From Echinicola rosea (GTDB taxonomy: Bacteria > Bacteroidota > Bacteroidia > Cytophagales > Cyclobacteriaceae), in the NCBI RefSeq assembly GCF_005281475.1, contig NZ_CP040106.1:4950001-5014000 (forward strand): a stretch of 64,000 nt of DNA. Reading direction: 5' to 3'. The notes below the pieces were generated by a model. It searched no databases and was not told the origin of the DNA. It worked only from the letters and a program-made list of their open reading frames with translations. Positions 17,420 to 26,832 of this stretch are shown here, piece after piece. A program made the translations under genes and the position numbers. The first letter of the stretch is position 1, and each line of letters opens with the position of its first letter.

Positions 17420-18838
17420 TCAGGCCAGCAAATGCGGCTTTTCCTTGTACAAGGTAAATATCAGTTCGCCAAACAGTGTATTGGCCCATGCAAACCAACT
17501 TCTGGTGAAATTATCTGGGTCATCCTTGTGGAATCCTTCATGCATAAATCCTGTCCCCGCATGGGTAGTTTTCAGCCAGTCCAAACACTGCTTGATTTCC
17601 GCATCATCGGTCGCTGTCATGGCCTGCAAGGTGATGCTCATGTGCCAGATATAGTCCATTCCCACGTGCGGGCCTCCGATTCCTTTGGCGGCTTTTCCTG
17701 AGAAGAAATAAGGATTATCCTCGCTCAGCACGAAATCCCTGGTGTTTTGGTAGATCGGATCGTCAATCTCCAAGCTACCCAAATAGCCCATGCTTAGCAA
17801 TGACGGCACATTAGAGTCATCCATAAAAAGCTGGTTACCATAACCATCCACTTCAAAAGCATAGATTTTACCATAATCCAAATGCTCTGCCACCGCATAT
17901 TGATGGAGCGCATCTTCCACCTCTTTGGCCAGGTCCTCGCACTCCTTGGCCGAAGAAATATCCTTTTTCACCTCCTTGTAAATCACTGCCAGCTGTCGCA
18001 AAGACTGCACAGCAAACAAATTGGAAGGTACCAGGAACGGAAAAATGGTCGCATCATCCGATGGTCTGAATGCAGAACAGATCAAGCCGACGGGTTTGAC
18101 GGGATTACCATATCCGTCGCCAGAAAGCGTGTCCGTTGCCCTCGGGGTCGTTCTTTGGAAATGGTAGGGACCGTTATCTTCTTTTCGCTGTTGCTCTTTG
18201 AAGGTTTTTACGACCAGCTTCATGGCCTTTTCCCACCGGTCATCGAAAATGCTGGCATCACCAGTTTCCTTCCAGTACCCATTGGCCAAGCGGATTGCAT
18301 AGCAAAGGGAATCGATCTCCCACTTCCGCTCGTGAAGCTCGGGCTTCATGTCGGTATGGTCACTCTCCCATTCACTTCCGGTTGGGCCATTATTAAAGGC
18401 ATTGGCATAAGGATCGATGATAATGCATTCATTGTGGCGGTTGATCACCCCCTGAATAAGCTTTTTGAGCTTTTTGTCCTTATTCACCAAGGTCACATAT
18501 GGCCACACCTGCGCGGAAGAATCACGCAACCACATGGCATGGATATCCCCAGTGATGACAAAGGTATCCGGCTCGCCATTTCCCTCGGAATATTCCACTG
18601 TCGTATCCAAGGTATTTGGAAAGCAGTTTTCGAATAGCCATGCCAATTCCTTGTCTTTGATGTTCTTCTTTATTTCATCAATGGTGTTTTCTACTGCCTT
18701 ACTGGTGAAGTTTCGTTGGGCTTTTGGTGGACGGTTACTTTCCTTTACGGCAAGTCCGGCAGCCATGGACACTCCAGATCCCATGGCCAGTCCAAAAGAG
18801 GCCGCAGCACTGGTTTTGATAAAATCCCTTCTGATCAT
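17420..18838 (-). CDS. GH125 exo-alpha-1,6-mannosidase with Tat-like signal
   Basis: This 472-aa protein starts with a twin-arginine type signal (MIRRDFIKTSAAASFGLAMG), implying export of a folded protein to the periplasm. The body matches GH125 (metal-independent alpha-mannosidase): HAMWLRDSSAQVWPYV near residues 100-115, GGPHVGMDYIWHMSITLQAMTATDD near 390, and GFMHEGFHKDDPDNFTRSWFAWAN near the C-terminus. GH125 removes terminal alpha-1,6-mannose by inversion. With the GH76 gene upstream it would clear the alpha-1,6 backbone fragments. The 428-bp gap before it makes a separate promoter possible. Confidence 0.94.
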   Translation of the reverse strand: MIRRDFIKTSAAASFGLAMGSGVSMAAGLAVKESNRPPKAQRNFTSKAVENTIDEIKKNIKDKELAWLFENCFPNTLDTTVEYSEGNGEPDTFVITGDIHAMWLRDSSAQVWPYVTLVNKDKKLKKLIQGVINRHNECIIIDPYANAFNNGPTGSEWESDHTDMKPELHERKWEIDSLCYAIRLANGYWKETGDASIFDDRWEKAMKLVVKTFKEQQRKEDNGPYHFQRTTPRATDTLSGDGYGNPVKPVGLICSAFRPSDDATIFPFLVPSNLFAVQSLRQLAVIYKEVKKDISSAKECEDLAKEVEDALHQYAVAEHLDYGKIYAFEVDGYGNQLFMDDSNVPSLLSMGYLGSLEIDDPIYQNTRDFVLSEDNPYFFSGKAAKGIGGPHVGMDYIWHMSITLQAMTATDDAEIKQCLDWLKTTHAGTGFMHEGFHKDDPDNFTRSWFAWANTLFGELIFTLYKEKPHLLA

Positions 18839-19266
18839 GATTTTAAGGTTATTTCACGCCTTTCTTCAAAAGGAAGAAGCTTAAATTTCAAGTTTATTAA
18901 TTGAATTTTTGCGTAAATTAATCGATTTAGCGTTATCAAACAAGGTTTTTTACAAGAAGACATGGAAGAAGGGCTAGTTCGGTATTTGTTTGATCATGCT
19001 TTCTGGTTGATCAGCAAAATTGGGGACGCTTCACTCTTACCCCCATCCACAATGGTTCAATCATTGTTGGTTTCAAATCGGGACAGCTTTATTGAGTCAG
19101 AGATTCAAAGCTTGCCAGTGCTGAAGCAGAGCCCCAGCACAGCTCATGAAAATGCCCTCTAATTTCCTAAAGGGGGAATTTGTCAAATTTAATCCGGTAA
19201 TTGCTAATTGTCTCAAGTCTCATTTCCCATGTCTCATGTCTCAAGACTCAAGACTAGCGGCTCCTC
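18839..19266. other. Gap between GH76 and GH125, with palindromic repeat
   Basis: The 428-bp gap has no supportable gene. It holds copy 2 of repeat family 2 (19080-19256) next to the GH76 stop and an AT-rich segment upstream of GH125 in which I do not find a clear TTTG/TAnnTTTG pair. Confidence 0.6.
19080..19256. repeat. Palindromic repeat family 2, copy 2
   Basis: GGGACAGCTTTATTGAGTC and the following hairpins (GAGTC-AGA-GATTC, then GTGCTG paired with CAGCAC) match copy 1 at 14081. About 60 bp of unrelated sequence follows, then the short TCTCAAGTCTCAT-type tandem tail. Divergence from copy 1 indicates an old duplication. Confidence 0.65.
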
Positions 19267-20424
19267 CTATTCCAACACTCCTTCTTCCTGCAGCAAAGCT
19301 GCCGCTTCCATTAACATCATACCGGACAATTGGGTAGAGAGGTCCACTTGGTCACCGGGTAATTGTCTCCAATTGGGGCCACAAAGCATATCTGGCCGAC
19401 GAAGCCCATTGGCATAGAACGTTTCCGCATTGAATTTAAAGAAGCTGACCAAATCTCCACGAACACCATCAGACACTGCGGGCTCCTGAATCAGTTCCGT
19501 AAAGTAACGGACAAAGATCCCTTTGAACAGGCCACCGTCCCCTTGCCCTTCATTTTTGAGGATTCCCTCCGTGGACAATTCCGACCTGTTCATTGCGGAC
19601 TCCGCTGTCTGAAGGGCATCTGTTAAATAGCCCGTTTCACCAGTGATTTGGAATAACCGCAGTCCTGCGCCTATCCAGGTTCCTGCATTATAGGTAAATA
19701 TCCAATCCTTTTTTACGGTTGGCACCCCTTCAATCAGCTCGATATGGTCCCAAACCAGCCCGGTTTGGGGATCTACCAAATTGGACTTTTGCCAATCGTA
19801 AAGGTCTTTGGCCCAAGTAAGGTATGTTTCCTCTTGGGTGACATGGTACAGTCTCGTGGCCAAAACGATCGTGGGGCCATTGGACACGGCATTTTTTAGG
19901 TTTGGCGTGTCCTTTTTCCAGGTAATACCTCCACCAAACACCTCACTGTGACTTTCCAAAATGTCCTCCCAAAGAAATTCCGCTACTTCCAGGTATTCGG
20001 CATCATCTGTTTCGAGATAAGCACGAACGCAGGCATTGCCTAACCACAGCATATCATCATTAAATACATTCGAAAAGGTTCCTCCGTTTCTGTCCCTGAT
20101 CCCGTGCAGCAACTTCTTCATTTTGTCCAAATAGGCACCATCTCCGGTCCGGGTATAAGCGTCCACGTACACATGGAGCGCATGGGCATTTGGCCAGTAG
20201 TTTCCATAGGATCCTCCCGGATTAAAATTAAAAACCCCATCTTGGGCAATATACAGGGAATATAGGCTATTCTGCATCGAATCAGCCGTGGCAGCATAAT
20301 CATACTGCACCACTTCCACTTGGTCAAAATCCTTGCGTAGCGGCCCCAAATCATCCTCTATGCAGGCGGTAAATCCTCCACTTATTGCCAGTATCGATAA
20401 GACTACTTTATATGTTTTCATCAT
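19267..20424 (-). CDS. GH76 endo-alpha-1,6-mannanase, lipoprotein
   Basis: This 385-aa protein has a signal peptide with lipobox Cys21 (GGFTACIED). The catalytic Asp pair of GH76 is visible as Asp123-Asp124 in VFNDDMLWLGNACVRAYLETDD. Other family hallmarks are YWPNAHALHVYVDAY, the FGGGITWKKDT segment and IFTYNAGTWIGAGLRLF. GH76 enzymes cut the alpha-1,6-linked mannan backbone internally. As a surface lipoprotein gene right after SusC/D/E it probably makes the first cut outside the cell. Confidence 0.94.
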   Translation of the reverse strand: MMKTYKVVLSILAISGGFTACIEDDLGPLRKDFDQVEVVQYDYAATADSMQNSLYSLYIAQDGVFNFNPGGSYGNYWPNAHALHVYVDAYTRTGDGAYLDKMKKLLHGIRDRNGGTFSNVFNDDMLWLGNACVRAYLETDDAEYLEVAEFLWEDILESHSEVFGGGITWKKDTPNLKNAVSNGPTIVLATRLYHVTQEETYLTWAKDLYDWQKSNLVDPQTGLVWDHIELIEGVPTVKKDWIFTYNAGTWIGAGLRLFQITGETGYLTDALQTAESAMNRSELSTEGILKNEGQGDGGLFKGIFVRYFTELIQEPAVSDGVRGDLVSFFKFNAETFYANGLRRPDMLCGPNWRQLPGDQVDLSTQLSGMMLMEAAALLQEEGVLE

Positions 20425-20519
20425 TTTGTTTTTCCTTTTTTGGTCAATTACTTTTTATACATTCCGTTTACCCGACATTACTTTTACAAACTGAATATCA
20501 GGCTCATTCAACAGCCAAC

Positions 20520-20593
20520 GTCACTGCGACCGCAGCGGTAGCCAATCGCCCTCCATTCTTATCAAGGGACTGCTGCTGATCCCTTGCAGTGAC
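20520..20593. promoter_or_regulatory. Structured spacer between SusE-like and GH76 genes
   Basis: Nested inverted repeats are present: GTCACTGC (20520-20527) with GCAGTGAC (20586-20593), ACCGC/GCGGT just inside, and AAGGGA (20564-20569) with TCCCTT (20580-20585). There is no T-run, so it may tune mRNA processing or stability within the operon more than end transcription. Function is inferred. Confidence 0.4.
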
Positions 20594-20614
20594 GGGCTGC
20601 TGAGCACAGTTTCC

Positions 20615-21742
20615 TTATTCTACCGTTACGGAATGGGTGTAATTTGACACTTCTGCATTGAAAATTATTTGGATATCAGCAGCAGCATTGTCCACCTCTG
20701 TCGCGAATTTGAAGCAGTTGTTCCAGCGGTCATTGGTCACGGGCACCATGTACCAATAAGCCGGGCCAGTGGTTTCATTTGGCCGTTGGTTATCGCCATT
20801 GGTACTGCCAAACCATTCTTCCGTGGTATTGCCTTCGGCATCGGTGACCATAAAGCGAAACTTGTACCGCTCGTCCCTGCCCCAGCTTTCTTGTCTAAAC
20901 TCGATGGGAAAGTCGTCTATCATCCAAGTGCCATTGGAGGCATAAGGCAGCGCCGTGAGAAATTCTCCATTCGGTGCAAACCACAGTTCCACATCCCCAA
21001 TCTCATGTATTTCAGTGGTTCCATTGGAGAAATCCACACGGATACGGTACACGTTTTCTTCACCTGTATATTCTGTTTCTCCATCTGCACGTAATTTTTC
21101 GCCGTCGATGTAGTAAGTATCCGGTTCACCGGAATTTCTTTCGGCAAAGGAATAGGCACCAGCTTTCAAGGAAGTATAGGTCTCAAAGGTATTGGCACTG
21201 GTCTTTGTCATCAGGATGGCGTCGCCAAGATCCTCTCCAGCCTCTGTGGCAGAGCCGGTCAGGTACAATTCATCCGGAGCAGGAAATCCAGCAGGCCTTT
21301 CCACCTCAATGGTCCTGATATCCATGATCTCCTGGACATTGATCCCTTTTGAGGACTGTACCGACCATTGCAGTTTTCCTACTGCTTCGGGTTGGATTCC
21401 CGCCCTTTCGGCAATGCTGTTCAGCTCTGAGAATGGCAATGTCAGTCGCCGCTGCATTCCTCTGCCATCTGAAGGAATAATAAACAATGGATCGGAGAAA
21501 TCTCCCCCCTCTTCATCAAACACCACATCGTAAAGCACTACCCCGTTATCCGCAGCCTTGGCAGCTTCCCACTCAAATATGGCCGAGCTCTGGGCACCGA
21601 GGTTCATAAAGGCATTGTTTTCCGGTGAATATAAGGATTGCACAGGGGTCACTTCCGTATGCATCTCAGTATCTTCCTGACAGCCCCAAAAGGCCACCAG
21701 CACCATCAGAAAGGAAAGGAGTTTATAGCTAATATTTTTCAT
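20615..21742 (-). CDS. SusE/SusF-like outer membrane glycan-binding lipoprotein
   Basis: This 375-aa protein has a lipoprotein signal with Cys21 (VAFWGCQED). An N-terminal SusE-type Ig-like domain (about 30-140: SLYSPENNAFMNLGAQSSAIFEWEAA) is followed by one or two C-terminal carbohydrate-binding-like domains (PDELYLTGSATEAGEDLGDAI from about residue 155). SusE/F proteins are non-enzymatic surface binders that hold glycan near the SusCD importer. It lies 31 bp after susD. Specificity is not predictable from the sequence; the operon suggests mannan. Confidence 0.87.
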   Translation of the reverse strand: MKNISYKLLSFLMVLVAFWGCQEDTEMHTEVTPVQSLYSPENNAFMNLGAQSSAIFEWEAAKAADNGVVLYDVVFDEEGGDFSDPLFIIPSDGRGMQRRLTLPFSELNSIAERAGIQPEAVGKLQWSVQSSKGINVQEIMDIRTIEVERPAGFPAPDELYLTGSATEAGEDLGDAILMTKTSANTFETYTSLKAGAYSFAERNSGEPDTYYIDGEKLRADGETEYTGEENVYRIRVDFSNGTTEIHEIGDVELWFAPNGEFLTALPYASNGTWMIDDFPIEFRQESWGRDERYKFRFMVTDAEGNTTEEWFGSTNGDNQRPNETTGPAYWYMVPVTNDRWNNCFKFATEVDNAAADIQIIFNAEVSNYTHSVTVE

Positions 21743-21773
21743 TGTCGTATTGTTTTCAGGTTATTGTATAGGT

Positions 21774-23405
21774 TTATTCCCAGCCGGGATTTTGGGTCAG
21801 ATTAGGGTTCAGGTTTCGTTCATCACGAGGGATGGGCCACAGGTAATGCTTGGAAGGATCAAAAGATCTTAGGTTTACCCGCAAGTAGCCATTGTCTTCG
21901 GATGGTGGACCAAATTGCGCTCCATGGGCCCAGCCATTGAGCACATCTTCTGCAATGCGCCACCTGCGGATATCAAACACCCGCAAGCCTTCCATGGCCA
22001 GCTCCACTCTACGCTCATTCCGGATCACTTCCCGCCAGCCTTCCTGGCCCAGATCAGCATCAAAATCCAATGCCACTGGCGCTTCAAATCCTGCCCTTTC
22101 ACGAAGTGCTCTGACCGTCTCATTCCAAGTAGTCTGATCCATTTGGTTCAGTTCATTCTTGGCCTCTGCATACATCAGCAGCACATCGGCATAGCGAAAA
22201 AGCATCAGATTTAGCCCTGAGGCAAAATCCGTATTGCGCGAGGGATCAAAGTACTTCCTGGTATAATAACCCGTCGTCGTAGATGAAGATCCCGGTACAT
22301 ACTCATCCGCTGCTGATTCGTCCGGATCTGTTCCCGGCTGGATATAGATGGTATGGGTATCGCCATTGTCTTCCCATTCATAGAGGTGGTAAACGATGGT
22401 CGCAGTCAACCTCGGATCCCTATTATCATATGGATCACTTTCATCGTAACCAGCATTGGGATCTGTAATGGGCAATCCATTTTCCATCAAATAGCTGTCC
22501 ACCAACTCTTGGGTAGGTGCCAGGGCATTTAGCCGAGCTCCTGCCGATAAAGGTGCCATGTCAAAGAATTCAGCCCAAGTGCGCAACTGCGGCACATACT
22601 GCAGGCTGAGGATGTCTTCTTGGCTGTACTGGTTTTCAGGCATAAACAAGCCTTCATAGGAAGGGAAAAGACCATAACTGCCATATTCATCACCCATAAT
22701 CAATGGCTCGGTAGTGGCCACCACCTCTTGCCACTGGCCTTCATACAGGTGAACCCGCGCTTTGAGGGCCATGGCTGCACCGCTGGTGATGCGGCCCCGT
22801 TCTGCTTCTGGTAATTCCTGCTGGGTGGGCAGTACCTGGCTGGCTGCTTCCAATTCACTCAGGATAAATTCCAGCACTTGGCTTTTTGGTGTCCGGGAGA
22901 TGGTCTGGGCTTCCTCGATAGAGATGTCATGGTCCAATAAAGGCACATCTCCAAACCAGGTCATCAACTGGAAATGCTGATATGCCCTGATAAAACGTGC
23001 TTCGCCTTTGATGCGCTCGCGTTCTGCTTCGTCCATATCCTCCACACGATCGATATTTTCCAAAATGATATTACAGGTCTTGATGGCACTGTAGTTATCA
23101 TCCCACTGGGACTGTAGGCGTCCGAGGGAAGGATCATAGGTACCTGCAGCCAAGGACGCTGCCCCGGCATTGTCTCCACGGCCATTGTAGGCATTGTCGG
23201 AGGCTCCTTCATTGAAAAAGAAGCGATTACTGGTAAACATCTGCGAATATGCCGTATTCAGCATGCTTTCTGCTTTGGCCGCAGAGGTCCAATAAGTCAA
23301 ATCCGTAAAGGTATTTTCCGGCGCCAAATCCAAGTCCTTGCACCCAGTCCATAGCAGTGTGCAGCACGCCGATAACATGATTGTATAGTTATTGAGTTTT
23401 TTCAT
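21774..23405 (-). CDS. SusD/RagB-family surface glycan-binding lipoprotein
   Basis: This 543-aa protein has lipobox Cys22 (LWTGCKDLDLAPENTF). The tetratricopeptide-like SusD fold is recognisable by RIKGEARFIRAYQHFQLMTWFGDVPL (about 130-155), RYADVLLMYAEAKNELNQ (about 400), RNERRVELAMEGLRVFDIRRWRIA (about 455-480) and the C-terminal HYLWPIPRDERNLNPNLTQNPGW. SusD forms the lid of the SusC transporter. It is 12 bp after susC. Confidence 0.96.
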   Translation of the reverse strand: MKKLNNYTIMLSACCTLLWTGCKDLDLAPENTFTDLTYWTSAAKAESMLNTAYSQMFTSNRFFFNEGASDNAYNGRGDNAGAASLAAGTYDPSLGRLQSQWDDNYSAIKTCNIILENIDRVEDMDEAERERIKGEARFIRAYQHFQLMTWFGDVPLLDHDISIEEAQTISRTPKSQVLEFILSELEAASQVLPTQQELPEAERGRITSGAAMALKARVHLYEGQWQEVVATTEPLIMGDEYGSYGLFPSYEGLFMPENQYSQEDILSLQYVPQLRTWAEFFDMAPLSAGARLNALAPTQELVDSYLMENGLPITDPNAGYDESDPYDNRDPRLTATIVYHLYEWEDNGDTHTIYIQPGTDPDESAADEYVPGSSSTTTGYYTRKYFDPSRNTDFASGLNLMLFRYADVLLMYAEAKNELNQMDQTTWNETVRALRERAGFEAPVALDFDADLGQEGWREVIRNERRVELAMEGLRVFDIRRWRIAEDVLNGWAHGAQFGPPSEDNGYLRVNLRSFDPSKHYLWPIPRDERNLNPNLTQNPGWE

Positions 23406-23417
23406 CGTCTGAGCTCT

Positions 23418-26400
23418 TTAAAAGGTGATATCCAATCCAAAACCATAATACACCATCGTAGGATAAGCGCGGGCACTATTGGCACCACCACTTCTCATAC
23501 TGTTGTCAAATTCCGATAATTCCGGATCTACAAAATCCACTTTGGAAAGGGTAAACAGGTTTTGACCAGAGAGATAAGCACGGCAATTTTGCATGCCCAG
23601 CTTTTCAGCAACTGACTTTGGCAAGGTGTAGCCTACCTGTACATTTTTGAGCCGTAAGTACGCCGCATCAAACAAATACATGTCCGACCCTCTTCGGAAG
23701 TTATTGGTATTTGACTGACTGCCGTTATCGGCCAACCTGGGATAGCGTGCATCAGGATTCTGGGGTGTCCAATAGTCCAGCTGATGCTCATACATGGTCA
23801 TGCCGTAGTTGTAGTGAAAAGGCTCCACCATCTCTCCACGGATCATCATGGTCCTGCTCCCCACACCTTGGGCAAATACATTCAGGTCAAATCCTTTCAC
23901 GCGAACATTATAAGTCAATCCAAACGTCATCCTAGGAAAAGGATTGCCAAACACATACTTATCATCGTCATTGATCACGCCATTTCCGTCCACGTCCACA
24001 TAGCGGTTATCTCCAGGCTGGACATTGAGTCCCTCCGGTTTGGCACCGCTCTCTACTTCATCGATATTTTGGAAATATCCGTCCCTTTTAAGTCCCACAT
24101 AGGAATTAAAAGGGTAGCCCTCTTTTAGCAAGACCTGAAGCTCTTCCAAACCGGTAAGTCTTTCTTCTCCCTGAAAGTCCAGCACTTTGTTCTTGGAATC
24201 GGCCAGATTAAAGGAGAAAGTATGTTCAAACAAGTCGCCTCTGTGACGATAGGTCGTGGTGATTTCCCAACCCTTGTTGCTTACTTTTCCATTGTTAAAG
24301 TCTGGCAACGAAGTACCAAACACTCCGGGCACAGCAGGTGGCACCAAAATATCAGAGGTCACTTTATCGAAGTAGTCCAAGCTTAAGGTCAGTGCCCCGT
24401 CCAAAAAGTCTAGATCAGCACCGATATTGAACGTGGCCGCCCGCTCCCATTGGATATTGGGATTGGCATAGTTAAAACCTGTACCACCGACCGCGGCATT
24501 ATTAAAGCCATAGGCATTTTGAAAAGTGAAAAATGTGGTCTGGTATTGGTAATTTCCCACATTCTGGTTTCCTAGTACACCATAAGAAGACCTGATTTTC
24601 ACCTCCCCAAAACGATCCCGATAATTGCTCATAAAGTCTTCCTCGGAAATTCGGTACCCTACTGATGCGGAGGGGAAAAATCCCCATCGGATGTCTTCGC
24701 GGAACTTGGAAGACCCGTCATAGCGGAAACTAAACTCTGCAAAATACTTCTTATCCAAATCATAGGAAACTCTACCAAACAGGGAATTCAGACTGTTTTC
24801 TGAGGAGCTTTGGTTGGAATTATAACTGTCCGGATTGATAATGGTCTCCGTGATAGGCGTGCCCAGCTCAGGATCTGTAAATCGTTTGTAGATCCCAACA
24901 CCCCGATCCGTGTGGTTTTCATTGGATACTCCTATGAGGGCATTCACCTCGTGACGCTCGGAAAACAGCTTGTTATACTGTAGCATCAACTGGGAATTGA
25001 GGTCCAGTCCTTTTCTGTTTTCATCTGTGGTATTTCGGTCTCCTCCGTAAATCCCTCTTGGGTAAAAATCCACCTGCAAGGTCCTGGCATACATGTTATT
25101 GGAATACATATTAAATCCAAAGACTCCACGCACCTTCAGGTCGCTTGTCAACTTCAGTTCACCACTGATATTGCCAAAGACATTATCATCAATATGCTCT
25201 CTAAACCCACCTTTTTCCAGAATCCCCAAAGGATTGAATTGTTGTAAAATATCATTGGTCAGGTATCTTCCCAAGGAATCTTTTTGGTTATAATATAGCG
25301 GTACCCTATTGGCATCGGCCATCAATGTTCCGCTGGAAAAGCTGTGATCCTTAATCAGCCTTCTGGTATAGGCCAATCGTGAACTCATCTTGAACCTTCC
25401 AAATTCATTGGTCAGGTTCATCCGGAAATTATAGCGTGTATAGCCCTTTTGAGGACCTACAAAGTTGCTGCGCTGATCGGTATAGCCTGCCGACACGAGA
25501 TAGGTAGAGTTTTCTCCACCTCCAGAGACCGAAAGGTTATGGTTTTGCTGCAGGGCATTTTTGAAAATCTCCTTTGCAAACCACTCCGTATCCCCATTTT
25601 CCTGTATTTGACGGATTTCTTCAGGGCTAAACACCGCTTCACTTCTCCCTGCATTGAAAGCAGATTCATTGCGCAGCATGGCATTTTGGTAGCCATGGAC
25701 TGGCTGGGTAAAAAATTGCGGGGTATTGACGCCCACCAAGCCATTATAGGTTACTGTCGGACGGGAATTTTTCTTTCCTTGCTTGGTCGTGATCAGCACG
25801 ACGCCATTATTGGCCCTGGATCCATAAATCGCTGCACTACCGGCATCTTTCAGCACAGAGACACTTTCGATGTCCGATGGATTAAGCAGGTTGATGTCAC
25901 CCCCAATGACCCCGTCGATGACGATCAGGGGACTATTATCACCCAATGTACTGATCCCGCGGATATTCAGGTTGATCCCCGCTCCAGGTTCTGAGTTTCG
26001 CTGCTGCACGATCAAGTTGGCCGAAACTCCCTGCAAGGCTTGGCTCATGGTCGCCACAGGCCTTCCTTCCAGCTTTTCTTGGCCCACTTGGTCCACAGCC
26101 CCTACTACACTGAGTTTCTTCTGGGTACCATAGCCCACGACCACCACCTCTTCCAGCGAAGAGGTGCTCATGGCCAAGGTCACGTTAATGGTAGATTGCG
26201 AGCCCACGACCACCTTCTTGGATTCAAATCCAATATAAGAAAACACCAATGTGGCCCCTTCAGTAGCTTCAATGGAATAGTTACCATCCATGTCGGTCAC
26301 TGTCCCTTTGCTAGGTTCTCCCTCGATAAGTACCGAAGCACCGGGAAGGGGTTCTCCCGAGTCGTCCAAGACCTTTCCAGTCACCTGAATCAATGCCAAT

Positions 26401-26789
26401 GGTGAAGGACCTTCAGCTTTTTGGAGTTTGGATGAGGCTTTGCTCACATGGATAGTACTGTTGATCTGCTTGAACTTCAGGTGGGTTTTGGAAGAAATAT
26501 CTTCCAAAACGGATAGTAAAGATTGCTCCTTTACTAAGACGCTCACCAAAGGGGTATTCCTCACTTGATCCAAATCAAAAGCGAACCTAAATTCCGTCTC
26601 TTTTTCGATCGCACGAAGTACCTCTTCCACCTGGGCATCCTCCATCGCAAGGCTGACGAAGACATTTTCCAGGTCTTTTTGCTGATTTCCGAAAGCTTGC
26701 TGCTGTGCCAATGTCCCTGTCATACAGAGCAAAAGGAACAAACATCTCATCAGCAGCTTCCTCCTGAAAACGAGTAGTTGTTGTTTCAT
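23418..26789 (-). CDS. SusC/RagA-family TonB-dependent transporter with STN domain
   Basis: This 1123-aa outer membrane transporter has a signal peptide (about 1-34), an STN (secretin/TonB short N-terminal) domain at about 45-115 (MEDAQVEEVLRAIEKETEFRFAFD), a carboxypeptidase-regulatory-like domain (about 135-210), the SusC signature LEEVVVVGYGTQKK near 215, and a plug (SAAIYGSRANNGVVLITTKQGK). A 22-strand barrel follows. The STN domain means it can signal to the FecR anti-sigma factor encoded just upstream. It imports oligosaccharide, probably mannan fragments. Confidence 0.96.
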   Translation of the reverse strand: MKQQLLVFRRKLLMRCLFLLLCMTGTLAQQQAFGNQQKDLENVFVSLAMEDAQVEEVLRAIEKETEFRFAFDLDQVRNTPLVSVLVKEQSLLSVLEDISSKTHLKFKQINSTIHVSKASSKLQKAEGPSPLALIQVTGKVLDDSGEPLPGASVLIEGEPSKGTVTDMDGNYSIEATEGATLVFSYIGFESKKVVVGSQSTINVTLAMSTSSLEEVVVVGYGTQKKLSVVGAVDQVGQEKLEGRPVATMSQALQGVSANLIVQQRNSEPGAGINLNIRGISTLGDNSPLIVIDGVIGGDINLLNPSDIESVSVLKDAGSAAIYGSRANNGVVLITTKQGKKNSRPTVTYNGLVGVNTPQFFTQPVHGYQNAMLRNESAFNAGRSEAVFSPEEIRQIQENGDTEWFAKEIFKNALQQNHNLSVSGGGENSTYLVSAGYTDQRSNFVGPQKGYTRYNFRMNLTNEFGRFKMSSRLAYTRRLIKDHSFSSGTLMADANRVPLYYNQKDSLGRYLTNDILQQFNPLGILEKGGFREHIDDNVFGNISGELKLTSDLKVRGVFGFNMYSNNMYARTLQVDFYPRGIYGGDRNTTDENRKGLDLNSQLMLQYNKLFSERHEVNALIGVSNENHTDRGVGIYKRFTDPELGTPITETIINPDSYNSNQSSSENSLNSLFGRVSYDLDKKYFAEFSFRYDGSSKFREDIRWGFFPSASVGYRISEEDFMSNYRDRFGEVKIRSSYGVLGNQNVGNYQYQTTFFTFQNAYGFNNAAVGGTGFNYANPNIQWERAATFNIGADLDFLDGALTLSLDYFDKVTSDILVPPAVPGVFGTSLPDFNNGKVSNKGWEITTTYRHRGDLFEHTFSFNLADSKNKVLDFQGEERLTGLEELQVLLKEGYPFNSYVGLKRDGYFQNIDEVESGAKPEGLNVQPGDNRYVDVDGNGVINDDDKYVFGNPFPRMTFGLTYNVRVKGFDLNVFAQGVGSRTMMIRGEMVEPFHYNYGMTMYEHQLDYWTPQNPDARYPRLADNGSQSNTNNFRRGSDMYLFDAAYLRLKNVQVGYTLPKSVAEKLGMQNCRAYLSGQNLFTLSKVDFVDPELSEFDNSMRSGGANSARAYPTMVYYGFGLDITF

Positions 26790-26832
26790 TATTTTGGGAT
26801 TATTTAGTTAAGGTTATTCGACACTATGTCGC

